Assembly (NCBI GenBank): GCA_964036195.1 | Contig: OZ038459.1 | Coordinates: forward strand, 6,941,206-7,005,205 | Direction of reading: 5' to 3' | From: Sphaerolaimus hirsutus | Taxonomy: Eukaryota; Nematoda; Chromadorea; Monhysterida; Sphaerolaimidae | DNA: 64,000 nucleotides | In this document: positions 1 to 11,000 of the stretch, in pieces | How the letters are laid out: each line of letters opens with the position of its first letter | How positions within the stretch are numbered: the stretch's first letter is position 1 | The notes under the pieces: model-generated | The model's input: the letters and a program-made list of their open reading frames with translations, nothing else | What the model was told of the DNA's origin: nothing | Databases searched by the model: none | Made by a program: the position numbers and the translations under genes

Positions 1-95
1 GCGCCATGGCGCTTTTCTGGACCTTAGCGCCAAGCGCCAAAGGCGCCAGGGGGCCATGGCGCCAAGCGCCAATGGCGCCAGCGCCAAAATGATAT
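1..95. repeat. GCGCC-type MITE fragment at window edge
   Basis: Tandem GGCGCCA and GCGCCATGGCGC palindromes typical of the family seen whole at 8254-8606. Confidence 0.5.
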
Positions 96-368
96 TGCCT
101 TTAATGATACAGGTGAGACAAAGTACTATTTTCTTGAGTTTCAATAACTTGTATTGCCTCCAAAAAGACAAAAATGGTCAAATAATGGAAATCAATACGT
201 TTTCTTGCTCAACACACAAGTGTAACTAAGACTGGTTCAAATAGATAGCAAATTGCCTCTCTGAAGTGGTAGAAGCTGAAAGATTGTTGCGGTTGGGGGT
301 TGCAGCGTTTCAATCTATCGGATATTTCAAGATTTAAAGTGCAAACTGTGGATAATAGCTAAATTACA

Positions 369-770
369 TACTGTATTTCCTCGAAATACCCCCCCCCCCC
401 TGGGGTGATTGTTTCAGAGTGAGAATTTTGAGGGGGGTTAAACGAGGGGGGTATTTCGAGGGGGGCTTATTATTTCGCCAGACATTTTTTGACATTCCAG
501 TACTAAATTGTCGTACGCAGACGTAGAAAAATACAACAATAACCGCTATATAAATTATAAGAGTCTATTGACTTATTTAAGTATGTAACACTGTTCTAAC
601 GTAACAATTCATTGTTTGAAACGTGTGTTTTGCATTGCGCGAATCACAAACTGAAGTTTTGTCATGTATGCTCTCTGTACACTCAATTTGGGGGGGGGGG
701 GTATTTCGAGGGGATGGGTAATTATTTCATAGTGTCCATTTTGAGGGGGGGATTTTGAGGAAATACAGTA
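369..770. repeat. Palindromic MITE of the CCGTATTTCC / poly-C family
   Basis: Inverted ends TACTGTATTTCCTCGAAAT and its complement, with poly-C and poly-G tracts inside. Confidence 0.7.
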
Positions 771-847
771 TCTGAGTAAAATATCTATGTAAAATAATTA
801 CATACATGGCCAAAAATTGCTGAAAATAGGCAATAAGGCACAAGAAC

Positions 848-1090
848 ACCGCGGCGCAACTATCATTCTCTGGCGCTTTTTTGGCGCTTTAAAAAATGGT
901 AGCGCCAAGCGCCAATGGCGCCACTGGAAAGTAGCGCCAAGCGCCAAAAGCGCCATGGCGCTTTTCGGAAACACGGCGCCAAGCGCCAATGGCGCCACAG
1001 CATTTTAGCGCCAAGCGCCAAAAGCGCCATGGCGCTTTTTGCTTTGGCGCTAGCGCCAGGCGCCAGCGCCATGGCGCTTTCACATCACTA
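848..1090. mobile_element. GCGCC-type MITE inserted in introner-like sequence
   Basis: The right end GCGCTTTCACATCACTA is clear; the left end is ill-defined. The interior is a series of GCGCCAAGCGCCAAAAGCGCCATGGCG palindromes, which create ORFs in both directions that are not genes. Confidence 0.6.
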
Positions 1091-1092
1091 CA

Positions 1093-1185
1093 CATGACAT
1101 TTTACAGCGTATTTTACATGACTTTTGACACTTTGCATGACATTTGACATTTTACAGGGTCGTTTACAGGGTCTGGTAGTGGCAC
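1093..1185 (-). mobile_element. Introner-like element, 5' part, in exon of the paralogue
   Basis: Starts GTGCCACTACCAGACCCTG on the sense strand directly after CCAG of the WSC exon. The rest is interrupted at 1090 by the end of a GCGCC-type MITE, so the far end is not identified. Confidence 0.65.
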
Positions 1186-1305
1186 CTGGCCCCCCACATG
1201 TTTGGTTTACATTTCCAGCACATTCATATGTGCACATTGATAGATTGGATCCAGTGAGGATGGATTTAGATGACACATAACCACACTTTGTTTCCTCATA
1301 TGTAA
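1186..1305 (-). CDS. Paralogue exon: C-terminal half of WSC domain, cut by an introner-like end
   Basis: Contains KCGYVSSKS and CTYECAGNVNQTCGGP and stops after the first base of the next Gly codon at CCAG|GTGCCA. The sister exon at 16789-16941 runs on through YYYAV. Confidence 0.75.
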
Positions 1306-2951
1306 CTGTATAAATAATAAATATGGATTTTAATGAGTCGTTTTCAAATATTTATGCAATTAATGCTATACCTAGGGCTCTCGTCTCGAAATTGACTTTT
1401 CAGGATCGGGATTGTTTTTTCAGATCGTAATTTTCAGGTCCAGTACCCGGAAGCCGTTGTTCAATACCGTGCGGCGTGAGCACATAGCAAGACGTTTTAT
1501 CGATTAGTTCAAATTCGTGACAATCTGTCAGTTCATCCCCCCTCATGGTGTTGGTTAGGCTGTCAATGTAAATATTTACATGTAAATGTATGTTTTATTA
1601 TGTGCTGAAAGCACCCCTGCCCGGGTCAAGCATTTTGCGCATGTAAACCCATCTCGCATGTAGACCCATTATAGACACATTGTAGCCGCAGGGTTAAACG
1701 AGGGGGGAGGGTGACCTTACCCCAAACCGCCCAGCAATCTATCTATCCCTGGGAGATTTTTTTTGTCAACTTTCCCCTGAACCCCCCCCCCACGAATTGC
1801 CTAGCTACCTAGCTTTCTGGAGCACTTTTGAGCAATTTTATACTACTTTACAACCAAAATGGCTAATTTTCAAATTCTTATAGATTTTCACATTCAAAAT
1901 CATTAAGACATGTGTTTTATTGCCTATTTTCTGCATGCCGAGTATCATTAAATGTGTTCCGGGTCAACATGCGGAATGGGTTTACATGCGGAATAGTGCA
2001 GTGCCTCCCTCCCGGGTCCCTGCCCTTCCTTCACTGCACATGGGTTGAATTTGAACCAATCGATACAACGTCATGCTACGTGCTCACGCCTAACGGTATT
2101 GAACAACAGCTACCGGGAATAGGATGTTTGGATCGGGATTCACATTTAGAATTTTCGGGGCTGGGACCGGAATTTTGTCCAAAAAGTTTGGGATTTGGGG
2201 TTTCTCCTGTCATAACCTTTCACAAAATGTCCAAATTAATGGAAAACCAATTTTTTGTTTAATATAAAGCTGCTTTAGAGCACAAATAAAACAATAACAG
2301 GTGTGTGTGTGTGTGTGTAGAACCACAGACACAAACGAATGCGTGCATCCCTGCACTTTTTTGATTTAACCGACCAATATTGTCCGTAAGCCTCATCCAC
2401 TTCCCACTACTGTCTTGATAAATGGAATTTTTTGTACACTGGAAATTATTCATTGCAGTTGACTCGCGCAATGGGGTGATTGAATCGTATTCCAGATCGT
2501 AGCAACCTGGGGGCAGTCCTGAGCCCTGTAAAGTGTAAAGTCGAGTAGTGTCGATTGTCATGCAAAATGTCAATCAAAACCGAAAAATATTTATATTTTA
2601 TTACTGAACTTTGCATCACAATTGACACATCACCTGACAATTGCGTGACAATTGACAAATTTCTATGATATTTGACACCGGACTTTACACTTTACAGGGC
2701 TTGTGAATGCCACCAGAAGTGTGCCAATTACCTGCGAATACAGAAATGTCGTTGTTGCAACATTTCTAATGGTATCTTAGTGTAAATAATTTAACCTCCC
2801 GCATACTCGCATCTGTCTCCAAGGAAAGTAAAATCTGACAATATATTTCTGCAATTACAGCCATCATAATAGTAGTCGTAGACAGTAGTATTATCATATA
2901 CGCGTTCCACACACGCTTCGGGGTGTCTCGAACATGACCGGGCTGTACATG
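1186..2951 (-). CDS. Second EGF-WSC block, start of a tandem channel-gene paralogue (partial)
   Basis: Four exons duplicate those at 16.8-18.0 kb: EGF at 2796-2951, an 18-nt micro-exon at 2714-2731, the WSC N-half at 2375-2506 and the WSC C-half at 1186-1305. Intron sequences are also alike, for example the AT-rich stretch near 2150-2290 against 17100-17250, so this is a segmental duplication and not domain convergence. Protein differences are modest (DLEYDSITPLREST against NQEYNSITPLRESI). The WSC introner-like element is shared by both copies, and its acceptor is intact here. A further element interrupts CGGPG at 1186 only in this copy. The block should continue left of the window; it could alternatively be a decayed duplicate of the same gene. 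Confidence 0.7.
2299..2319. repeat. GT microsatellite
   Basis: A run of GT dinucleotides, absent from the duplicated copy near 17.26 kb. Confidence 0.9.
2375..2506 (-). CDS. Paralogue exon: N-terminal half of WSC domain
   Basis: Acceptor GCCCCCAG from the introner-like element; encodes GCYDLEYDSITPL through GKWMRLTDNI. A frame stop just past the donor supports the chosen donor ATTG|gtcggt. Confidence 0.75.
2507..2713 (-). mobile_element. Introner-like element forming an intron inside the WSC domain (paralogue copy)
   Basis: On the sense (minus) strand it begins GTGGCATTCACAAGCCCTG and ends ...GGACTGCCCCCAG. Inner inverted repeats (CCCTGTAAAGTGTAAAG) border an AT-rich core. CWG sits at both borders (CTG and CAG). 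It splits a Gly codon, and the WSC domain is continuous when it is removed. Confidence 0.85.
2714..2731 (-). CDS. Paralogue micro-exon of 18 nt
   Basis: Encodes NWHTS plus one base of Gly. Donor TTCTG|GTGGCA is the element end; the acceptor is tgtattcgcag. Same size and phase as 17773-17790. Confidence 0.65.
2796..2951 (-). CDS. Paralogue exon: EGF-like domain
   Basis: Phase 1-1, 156 nt, acceptor attttgcag and donor GGAG|gttaaa. Contains CSRHPEACVER and DGCNCRN and ends RCEYAGG, colinear with the exon at 17855-18010. Confidence 0.75.
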
Positions 2952-3978
2952 CTGCAAAATATGTGTGAGAAATAATGCAAAAAGTGTAGCACGAACTATT
3001 TAAAAAAATGTGATTGAACCAACGATGGTTAAGTTAACCAGAAGAAAACACGGGGATGGTCCGGCCGTAAAATAAACCCGGCCGTAAAGTAGAGGGTGCT
3101 ACTTTAGTTTTGTACCTAGGAAAACGTAAAAATGAGTATAGGTGAAAGCGAGAGTCGTCGCTATCCCTACCCATCGCGAATTCTAAAATTTCCAATGTTA
3201 TTTTACGCTATTTTTTCAGCCGTTTGTTTATATTCGTATTATGAGTGATTTTTTGCGTTTTATGCACAAAAAATGTTCTCAATCACGTTTTCTGTACCCG
3301 CGTACTTTCAAAGTACGCGAGTAAGTGAGTACCGGTATTTTTTCGGGAGGAAACGTAAACGTATTTACGCAGCACTCGAGTATACGTATTTATCGAGTAA
3401 ACGTAAATACGTTTGTACAACAACTATGCCTTACGGCCGGATTTACTTTACGGCCGGGTTTACTTAACGGCCGAGTTCTCGCCAAAAAACACTTTCTGTG
3501 TTTTGAGTGTTTCAAAAATGAATACCTGTATTTTGAGTTTTTTTCGTTGAAAAAAAACTTGAGTATACTCGACAGAGATATCACTTTACAAAATCGGAGA
3601 GTTATATTTTGTTCCTGTACGGAGCGAACGAGAATCTTAACGCAACATTCAAATTACCGTATTTCCTCGAAATACCCCCAGGGGCCAGATTTAATTCTCC
3701 CTACAGATTTGTAGGGTAGGGCGTACGCCCGATAGATTTTTTTAGGTTCAGCCGCATCGACGCACATGCACCGAGAGCAAGGCGGTTTGTAAAATATACG
3801 AAACCATCTCTTAAGGTCGCCGATATTGCAATATGACGTATATCGCTTCGATGGGCCTGGCCTCCTACGCACAAACGCCCGGTACGCACAAAATTGTGCC
3901 GCCACGCACATCCGCCCGGTACTTACATGGCTGATGATCTTTGCGTACCGGACAGATGGTCACTAATGTTATTGCACA

Positions 3979-4175
3979 GCTTTTTTCACTTCACTGATAT
4001 CTGAAAATCACTTGAAAAAGTGTCAAGTGAAAAAAACGGTCAAAAATAGCCATTATCCACCATTTTTCACTTGACACTTTTTCAAGTGATGTTCAAATAT
4101 ATGTGAAGTGACAAAAAGTGAACTAATGTCATTGCACAACTTTTTTCACTTCACTCACAAGTGTGAAGTGAAAAA
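3979..4175. repeat. Foldback repeat next to the assembly gap
   Basis: Alternating TTTTTTCACTTCACT and AGTGAAGTGAAAAA palindromes run into the N block, a likely reason for the gap. Confidence 0.6.
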
Positions 4176-4375
4176 NNNNNNNNNNNNNNNNNNNNNNNNN
4201 NNNNNNNNNNNNNNNNNNNNNNNNNNNNNNNNNNNNNNNNNNNNNNNNNNNNNNNNNNNNNNNNNNNNNNNNNNNNNNNNNNNNNNNNNNNNNNNNNNNN
4301 NNNNNNNNNNNNNNNNNNNNNNNNNNNNNNNNNNNNNNNNNNNNNNNNNNNNNNNNNNNNNNNNNNNNNNNNNNN
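4176..4375. other. Assembly gap of 200 N
   Basis: Exactly 200 N, a common placeholder size; the real length is unknown. Confidence 0.99.
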
Positions 4376-4851
4376 TGCCAAATCTTCAGAAATTTCACCC
4401 ACGCAATCGGTCTTCTACGATCAGAAATAATCACTCATTAATCTCTGTTGACACAAAATAAATTTTTTTCAACTTATAACAGTTTAAACAACCTCTTTGA
4501 TATATGGTGCATGTGTCACGGCAAACTCAAATTGTCTGAGTCTGCGTAGAAATTTTGTCAAAAAGTTTGAAATGAATACTGCACACAGGGTATGGTATTC
4601 TGAATGTATTTTGCACACTTTGCACTCATACAGCTGCACCTACATGTTCACTCATAACTATCTTTGAGCAGTTTTAAGTAAAACAGTTGTGTCTACAGTG
4701 TTCTCTGAAAGAGGGTCATAAAGAACGTTTTCCATCCCTAATTGCAACACAAATATGTTTATTTTTGATCATCATTCAGTTGGAATATGGTAGATTTAAG
4801 TGTAAAGTGTGCGGTCAGAAGGCTATGAATATGTGAAGAAGTAGAACCAAC

Positions 4852-5033
4852 TTGCAATTTGGTGGACAAATACAGTCGTCCCATCTGTCAGGGTTAGCAG
4901 CCTTTGTGAATTTCTCAACACACTCCCTTTTTTCCAGTGGGCAGTACTCCATTACAGATCCTTTTGGGTATTTTGGGTCTACACATCCACATGCAGAAAG
5001 TATATGGATTTGATGGCAAGCCCTGTAGCAGCC
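4852..5033 (-). CDS. Channel gene exon 17: cysteine-rich block before the second membrane segment
   Basis: Acceptor aaaattacag, phase 0. Encodes GCYRACHQIHILSACGC, VDPKYP, EYCPLEKREC and CICPPNC, matching the family pattern C-x3-C ... C-x-C-x3-P-x-YP...C-x-C-x2-C. The 3' limit is uncertain (GT at 4851 or 4847). Exons for the C-terminal membrane helix should follow but are not seen; the N gap lies about 480 bases further on. Confidence 0.85.
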
Positions 5034-8000
5034 CTGTAATTTTTACCTAAATTTAACTTAAATCTTAACATAAATCCTCTGGGGTATTATTTTTAGGATG
5101 GATTTAAATAATCCAAGCAGGGTTTTTTCGTTAAAGTTCTTAACCACATTTCTAAAAAATATTGTATAAAAAATGAACGATGTCATATTTATGGATGATA
5201 TCACCTGCAAAATCTGCTACCAAAACATACATGACACATGTATTTATGTGTTGACATAAACATAAAAATAAACGTTACAAAAACGTGTATTTAGTGCTGT
5301 CACAGTACATATTTCATACATTTTTTGCTTTAAGTGACAGTACAGTAGATTTTTTCATACCTTTTTCAAGTATTTATATATAATGGAAACACAGCACAAT
5401 AAATTGCTATACAAATAACTATGCTCCCCCAATGTGTTGAATGTTAAAGCTAGCTAAATGACATCAACAAATAACTTTTATAAATACGTAAATATATGAG
5501 TCAGTTCACGAGTCAATAGCCACTCCAGGAACAAAGCTTGGACACCGATAAAAAATTGAAAATTGCAAAAAATGGTCCTAAAGTACTCCACTGGGTCCAG
5601 TGAGTATTGAAATATGTGAAAAATTTTCATTCATATATTGAATATACTTGAAAGTTATTTCCAAAATTGCTCATTACTGACATTATTCACTGTTGGGCAC
5701 CTAACTATAAAGGTATAATGGCTATATTTTATGTCATTACGAAGCCGAGAATGTCCTCTATCAGAATCCACAAACTTTTTGGGGGGTTCCCCTCAAGTCA
5801 CTTATACCTAAGATAGCAAAACGTACTGGCAGAGTCTAGTCCACCCGATTGCATCGCGATTCATGCCTTAACCGTGGCTGGGGAAAGGTAGTAGACACAC
5901 TTAGTTGCAAAGCCAAGAATGTCCTCTATCAGAATCCACAAACTTTTTGGGGTGTTCCCCTCAAGTCACTTATACCTAAGATAGCAAAACGTGCTACACG
6001 CAGTTATCTGCAGCTAGGTTGCATTGTGATTGCGGCTAAACCAGGAAAAACTATTCGCTATGATTCATACCACGAGAAAGCTGAGATTGTGCTCTTTCAG
6101 AATCCACTGCCTCCCAGATGGTTCACTGTCATTTTTTTATACCTAAGAAATCAAAACGTGTAATTTTAGAGATTTGAGCTGATTGCGTCACAACTGAGGC
6201 TGCAACAGACGAGATGTAAAGCCTATATTTTATGTCATTGCGAGGCTGAGAATGTCCTCCTTCAGAATCCACAAACTTTTTGGTTTGTTCCCCTCAAGTC
6301 ACTTATACCTAAGATAGCAAAACATGCTACATGCAGTTATCTGCAGCAAGGTCGCATCATGACTGCAGCTAAACCAGGAAAAACTATTCGCTATGATTCA
6401 TACCACAAGTAAGCTGAGATTGTGCTCTTTCAGAATCCACTGCTCCCCAGAAGGTTCACCATCACGATTTTATACCTAAGAAATCAAAACATGTAATTTT
6501 GGAGATTTGAGCTCGGATAACAGTGTGCAGCACGTTTTGCTATCTTAGGTATAAGTGACTTGAGGGGAACCACCCAAAAAGTTTGTGGATTCTAATATAG
6601 AAAACATTCTCGGCTTCGCAATGACATAAAATATAGGCTTTACACCTCGTTGGTTGTGGCCTCAATCGTGACGCGATCAGCTCAAATCTCCAAAATTACA
6701 CGTTTTGATTTCTTAGGTATAAAATCATGATGGTGAACCTTCTGGGAGGCAGTGGATTTTGAAAGAGCACAACTTCAGCTTTCTTGTGGTATGACTCACA
6801 ACCAAATAGTTTTTCCTGGTTAAGCCGCGATCACAATGCAACCTCGCTGCAGATAACCACATGTAGCATGTTTTGCTATCTTAGGTATAAGTGACTTGAG
6901 GGGAACACCCCAAAAAGTTTGTGGATTCTGATAGAGGACATTCTTGGCTTCACAATGAACTGTGTCTACTACCTTTCCCCAGCCACGGTTAAGGCATGAA
7001 TCGCGATGCAATTGGGTGGACTTGACTCTGCCAGCACGTTTTGCTATCTTAGGTATAAGTGACTTGAGGGGAACCCCCCAAAAAGTTTGTGGATTCTGAT
7101 AGGACATTCTTGGCTTCGCAATGACATAAAATATAGGCTTAACACCTTGTTGGTGGCAACCTCAATCATGACGTGATCAGCTCAAATCTCCAAAATCAAA
7201 CATTTTGATTTCTTATGTATAAAATCGTGATGGTGAACCTTCTGGGAGGCAGTGGATTTTGAAAGAGCACAATCTCAGCTTTCTTGTGGTATGAATCATA
7301 GCAAATAGTTGTTCCTGGTTAAGCCGCGATCACGATGCAACCTCACTGCAGATAACTGCATGTAGCACACTTTGCTATCTTAGGTATAAGTGACTTGAGG
7401 GGAACCCCCCAAAAAATTTGTGGATTCTGATAGAGGACATTTTTTGCTTTGCAACGAAGTGTGTCTACCACCTTTCCCCAGCCATGGTTAAGGCATGAAT
7501 CGCAATGCAATCACCTCATGTCACTATTCCATGTGAAAAAGCTAGATTATGCTATATATAATAGTAAACAGAAAAATGAAATGTCATACTTTAAGCAATA
7601 CTTTAAGACAAGAATGTTTTTTGGGTCTGTCCAACTTTTGGCTACTGACTCGTGAACTGACACATAAAAGAATGTGACACTGTAAAATACCTCCAAGTTG
7701 TATGTGCCTGGGTAGAAATAATGCTGTACTTGATCTGCTCCATGAACACACTGGCTATAGATTCCACCCAATCGGGATGTTTCATACTGTAGAAATATTG
7801 AAATGGAGTGATAAACAACAAAAATACCTAAATGAGAATAGCCAGCAATTTTTGAGTGTATAGAATTTAGTGATGTACGTAAATAGATATTTAAGTGCCA
7901 TGTTGCTTTGGGACATAGAATCAACTGCCAAAGAAGGCATCAACATCTTTTTCACAGCAAACCACATCTGGTAACACCACGAGAAAGACAATTTCGATAA

Positions 8001-11000
8001 AATCCCAGGATCTTTTTTATCGTAACCACTCCTACAAGTCTACTGCTGTGTATGTGAAAGTCGAAAGGCGCCATAGCGTTTTTGCTATGGCACTGTGACC
8101 AGGCACTTTCACAGCACTAGCTCAGTGCATTTTGCTTTGGCACTCATGTCACTTTCACCACTTTGAAAGCTGGCCTAGTAATGCTAAGCATGTATTTCTG
8201 CAGTGAGTGAAAAAAATCAAGTTTGCTCAAAGTTATGATTTTTCATGATTACCTAGTGATGCAAAAAGCGCCAGAACTTTGGCGCCAAGCGCCAAAACGC
8301 CATGGCACTTTTCCGACCCCTAGCGCCAAGCGCCAATGTCGCCAGAGCAAAGTGGCGCCAAGCGCCAGAAGCGCCATGGCGCTTTTTGCTTTGGCGCTAG
8401 CACCAAGCGCCAGCGCCAAGCATTTTGTTCCTGGCGCCAGACAATAATAGCGCCAAGCGTCAAAAGCGCCATGGCGCTTTTCATGGGTATAGCGACAAGC
8501 GCCAATGGCGTCACAGCCAATCAGCGCCAAGCGCCAAAAGCGCCATGGCGCTTTTTGCTTTGGCACTAGCGCCAGGCGCCAGCGCCATGGCGCTTTTACA
8601 TCACTAGTCATGATTTTTTTTGTTGCTGCAAAATGATTGCTGCATTGCATTGAATATGTGTAACTGGCAAACTGGTTTAACAGTGGTTCTACAAAAATTA
8701 AAATGAGAAAAAAAGCATACAAATTTTAGTCCAATATTTGTCACTTCTCCAGTAGCTACAATGACATGCTGTGTATCGCTCAGCACTGTGTCATTCTGAT
8801 CATGGACAAAGACTTTTAAGCCAGACATGCTCTCCCAGGTGACATAACTTTCTGCAGGAATTTCCAAGGTGATTGTCAGGCCTGAGTGAGTATTTTTTAA
8901 ATGGAATGTTTCATCCAAGACTATCTACCAAAGACTTGGGTTTAAATGGGATCCTCATCCAGAGTCAATCAAATTGTTGGAATTTTCCAGTCCCAATCAC
9001 GATTCTGACTCGTCAAAATGTGACCAAAAGTTCCAATCGTGATCCCAATCAGTGACGAAAAATGTGGCGGTGACGCAGTGATTGTCACCGCCTGCTTTTT
9101 GGATGTCACCGCAAGAAAATGAAGTGTCATCGCGGTGACAATCACCGCCACATTTATTGAGGGGTGGTTCAGGGCATGATTTTTGGGCACATTCCATAAT
9201 TAGAATTCCGTGAATGAAATTAAAAGAATTCAAGCAAAAAGCGTGGTGCCAAATTAGCATTTGAAACGCATAAAAACATTCACGCTGCCGGCTGCTCTGC
9301 TCATTTGCACACAGCCATGTGAGAAAAAATTCAAATCGTTTTGGTGTAAATACACAAACGGTGAGCATTGCGAGCACTGTGCAAGCGTTTTCACATAGCT
9401 TTTGGTATTTCGTTTTTCACGTCCTTTAGGTCCTTTAGCCATGTATTTTTGAGAATGAGAATTTTCAGTGTGCAGGATTTTGTGACATCGGTCTTGTTAA
9501 AAGATCATGCTTGTTTTCTTTGATTTCTTTTTTCTACATAAAATAAGACAGTGACAAACAAGTACCTACACCATATTTAATTCACTAATTTTATTCACGA
9601 TAATTTTATATTATAGGTAACGATGGCAAACCCTCATGAAAAAAGTATTTAAATTTTTAAGTGTTTTTTCTTGAATTTCGAATTTTGTCGATAATTCGAG
9701 GTAATACAGTATTCATAATTCAGACTAAAAATTTGAAAATACAATAATTTGATGCGAAAATATTTGAAAAGTAATCAAAAAGATTCGAAAATTTGAAAAC
9801 TAATTTGTACTCCAGCTACATATAGACTAGTTTGTGTAGCTACACAACGTTTTTGTGTCCAAATATTTCCTGTTTGGACAACATTTATTACCTGTTTTGG
9901 GTACGAAAATGCCTACTGTTTACTACGATCCTTATGAAAATTTCTGATGACAAAAAAACAACCTCAAATAAACCCCCCTTGAATTAACCCTCCTCAAATT
10001 TTGCTCGCGAAATAATGAACCCTCTTGGGGGTATTTCGAGGTAATATGGTACATTTGAATGTTTTACAGCCTTTGGTACTGTTACCGTAGATCAATTTGC
10101 ACATTGAAGTTCTGCAGCTACAAAATAATCCATGCAAAATTGATGTTTTGAGTTGATTTTTTTACATTTATTCACATTTTTCACCAAAACTACCTAAAAA
10201 CAGAGTTGTTAAAAGTACTGAACTTTGTATTCTGTACTCTATGTATATATTCAGTACTCTATGTATGTATTCTGTACTCGAGTACTATATACTAGTGATG
10301 GAAAAGCGCCCCCCGCAATACGGTTCCCTTGATTAACCCCCTCAAAATTTACACCCTGAAGAAATAAACCCCCCCCCCCCCACCGCAATACGGTTCCCTT
10401 GATTAACCCCCTCAAAATTAACAATCTGAAAAAACAAAAACTATTTCTATTCTATTTGGGGCTATTTCAAGAAAACACGGTATACACCAAAAAATGTTGG
10501 TGTCACTGCCTCAAAAATGTCTGTCACTAACTGTCACCGCCAGAATTTTGGACCTTTTTTCGTCTATGATCCCAATAAGTGAAAAATGCAAAAAGCAGGG
10601 TCAATTCCTATAGCGATGGTAAATTGGGCAAAATATTGGGACATTCCACTCGCAATCCTGATCCATGTCCCACCGAACACTGTCCCGATCCCAATCCTTA
10701 CCATAACTTTCCAAAACACCGATTCCAATCCAATCATATAAATCCAACTCCATTTGAAACCTACCTCCATGCATGCCAATCCAGCGCACATCATGACGAG
10801 CAGTGGTGTTGGGATTAAATCGGACACAGTTTCCAAGAACTGCTTCGTGGTACAGCTCAGTGTCCCTGCGAGTGGGGGTAATCAGAACTTAAGCCATATG
10901 AACATTGGTGTTAACAATAACATTTTATTTGTTCTACACTATATAACACATTGTAGTGTAGATTCAACAGATTGAAATATGCCTGCATGTCGAATGAAAA

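Noticed and set aside
4108..4461. ORFs across the N block
   Set aside because: Artifacts of translating N.
4640..4740. Possible channel exon on the minus strand (frame with VLYDPLSEN)
   Set aside because: Acceptor phase does not match the preceding exon and the frame ends quickly; similarity to the family is too weak.
5849..6163. ORFs in the 5.7-7.5 kb foldback
   Set aside because: The same peptide appears on both strands because of the inverted repeat; no domain.
8223..8722. Ala/Arg/Trp-rich ORFs on both strands (also 798-1097, 13355-13877)
   Set aside because: Products of GCGCC palindromes; open in many frames because the repeat lacks stop triplets.
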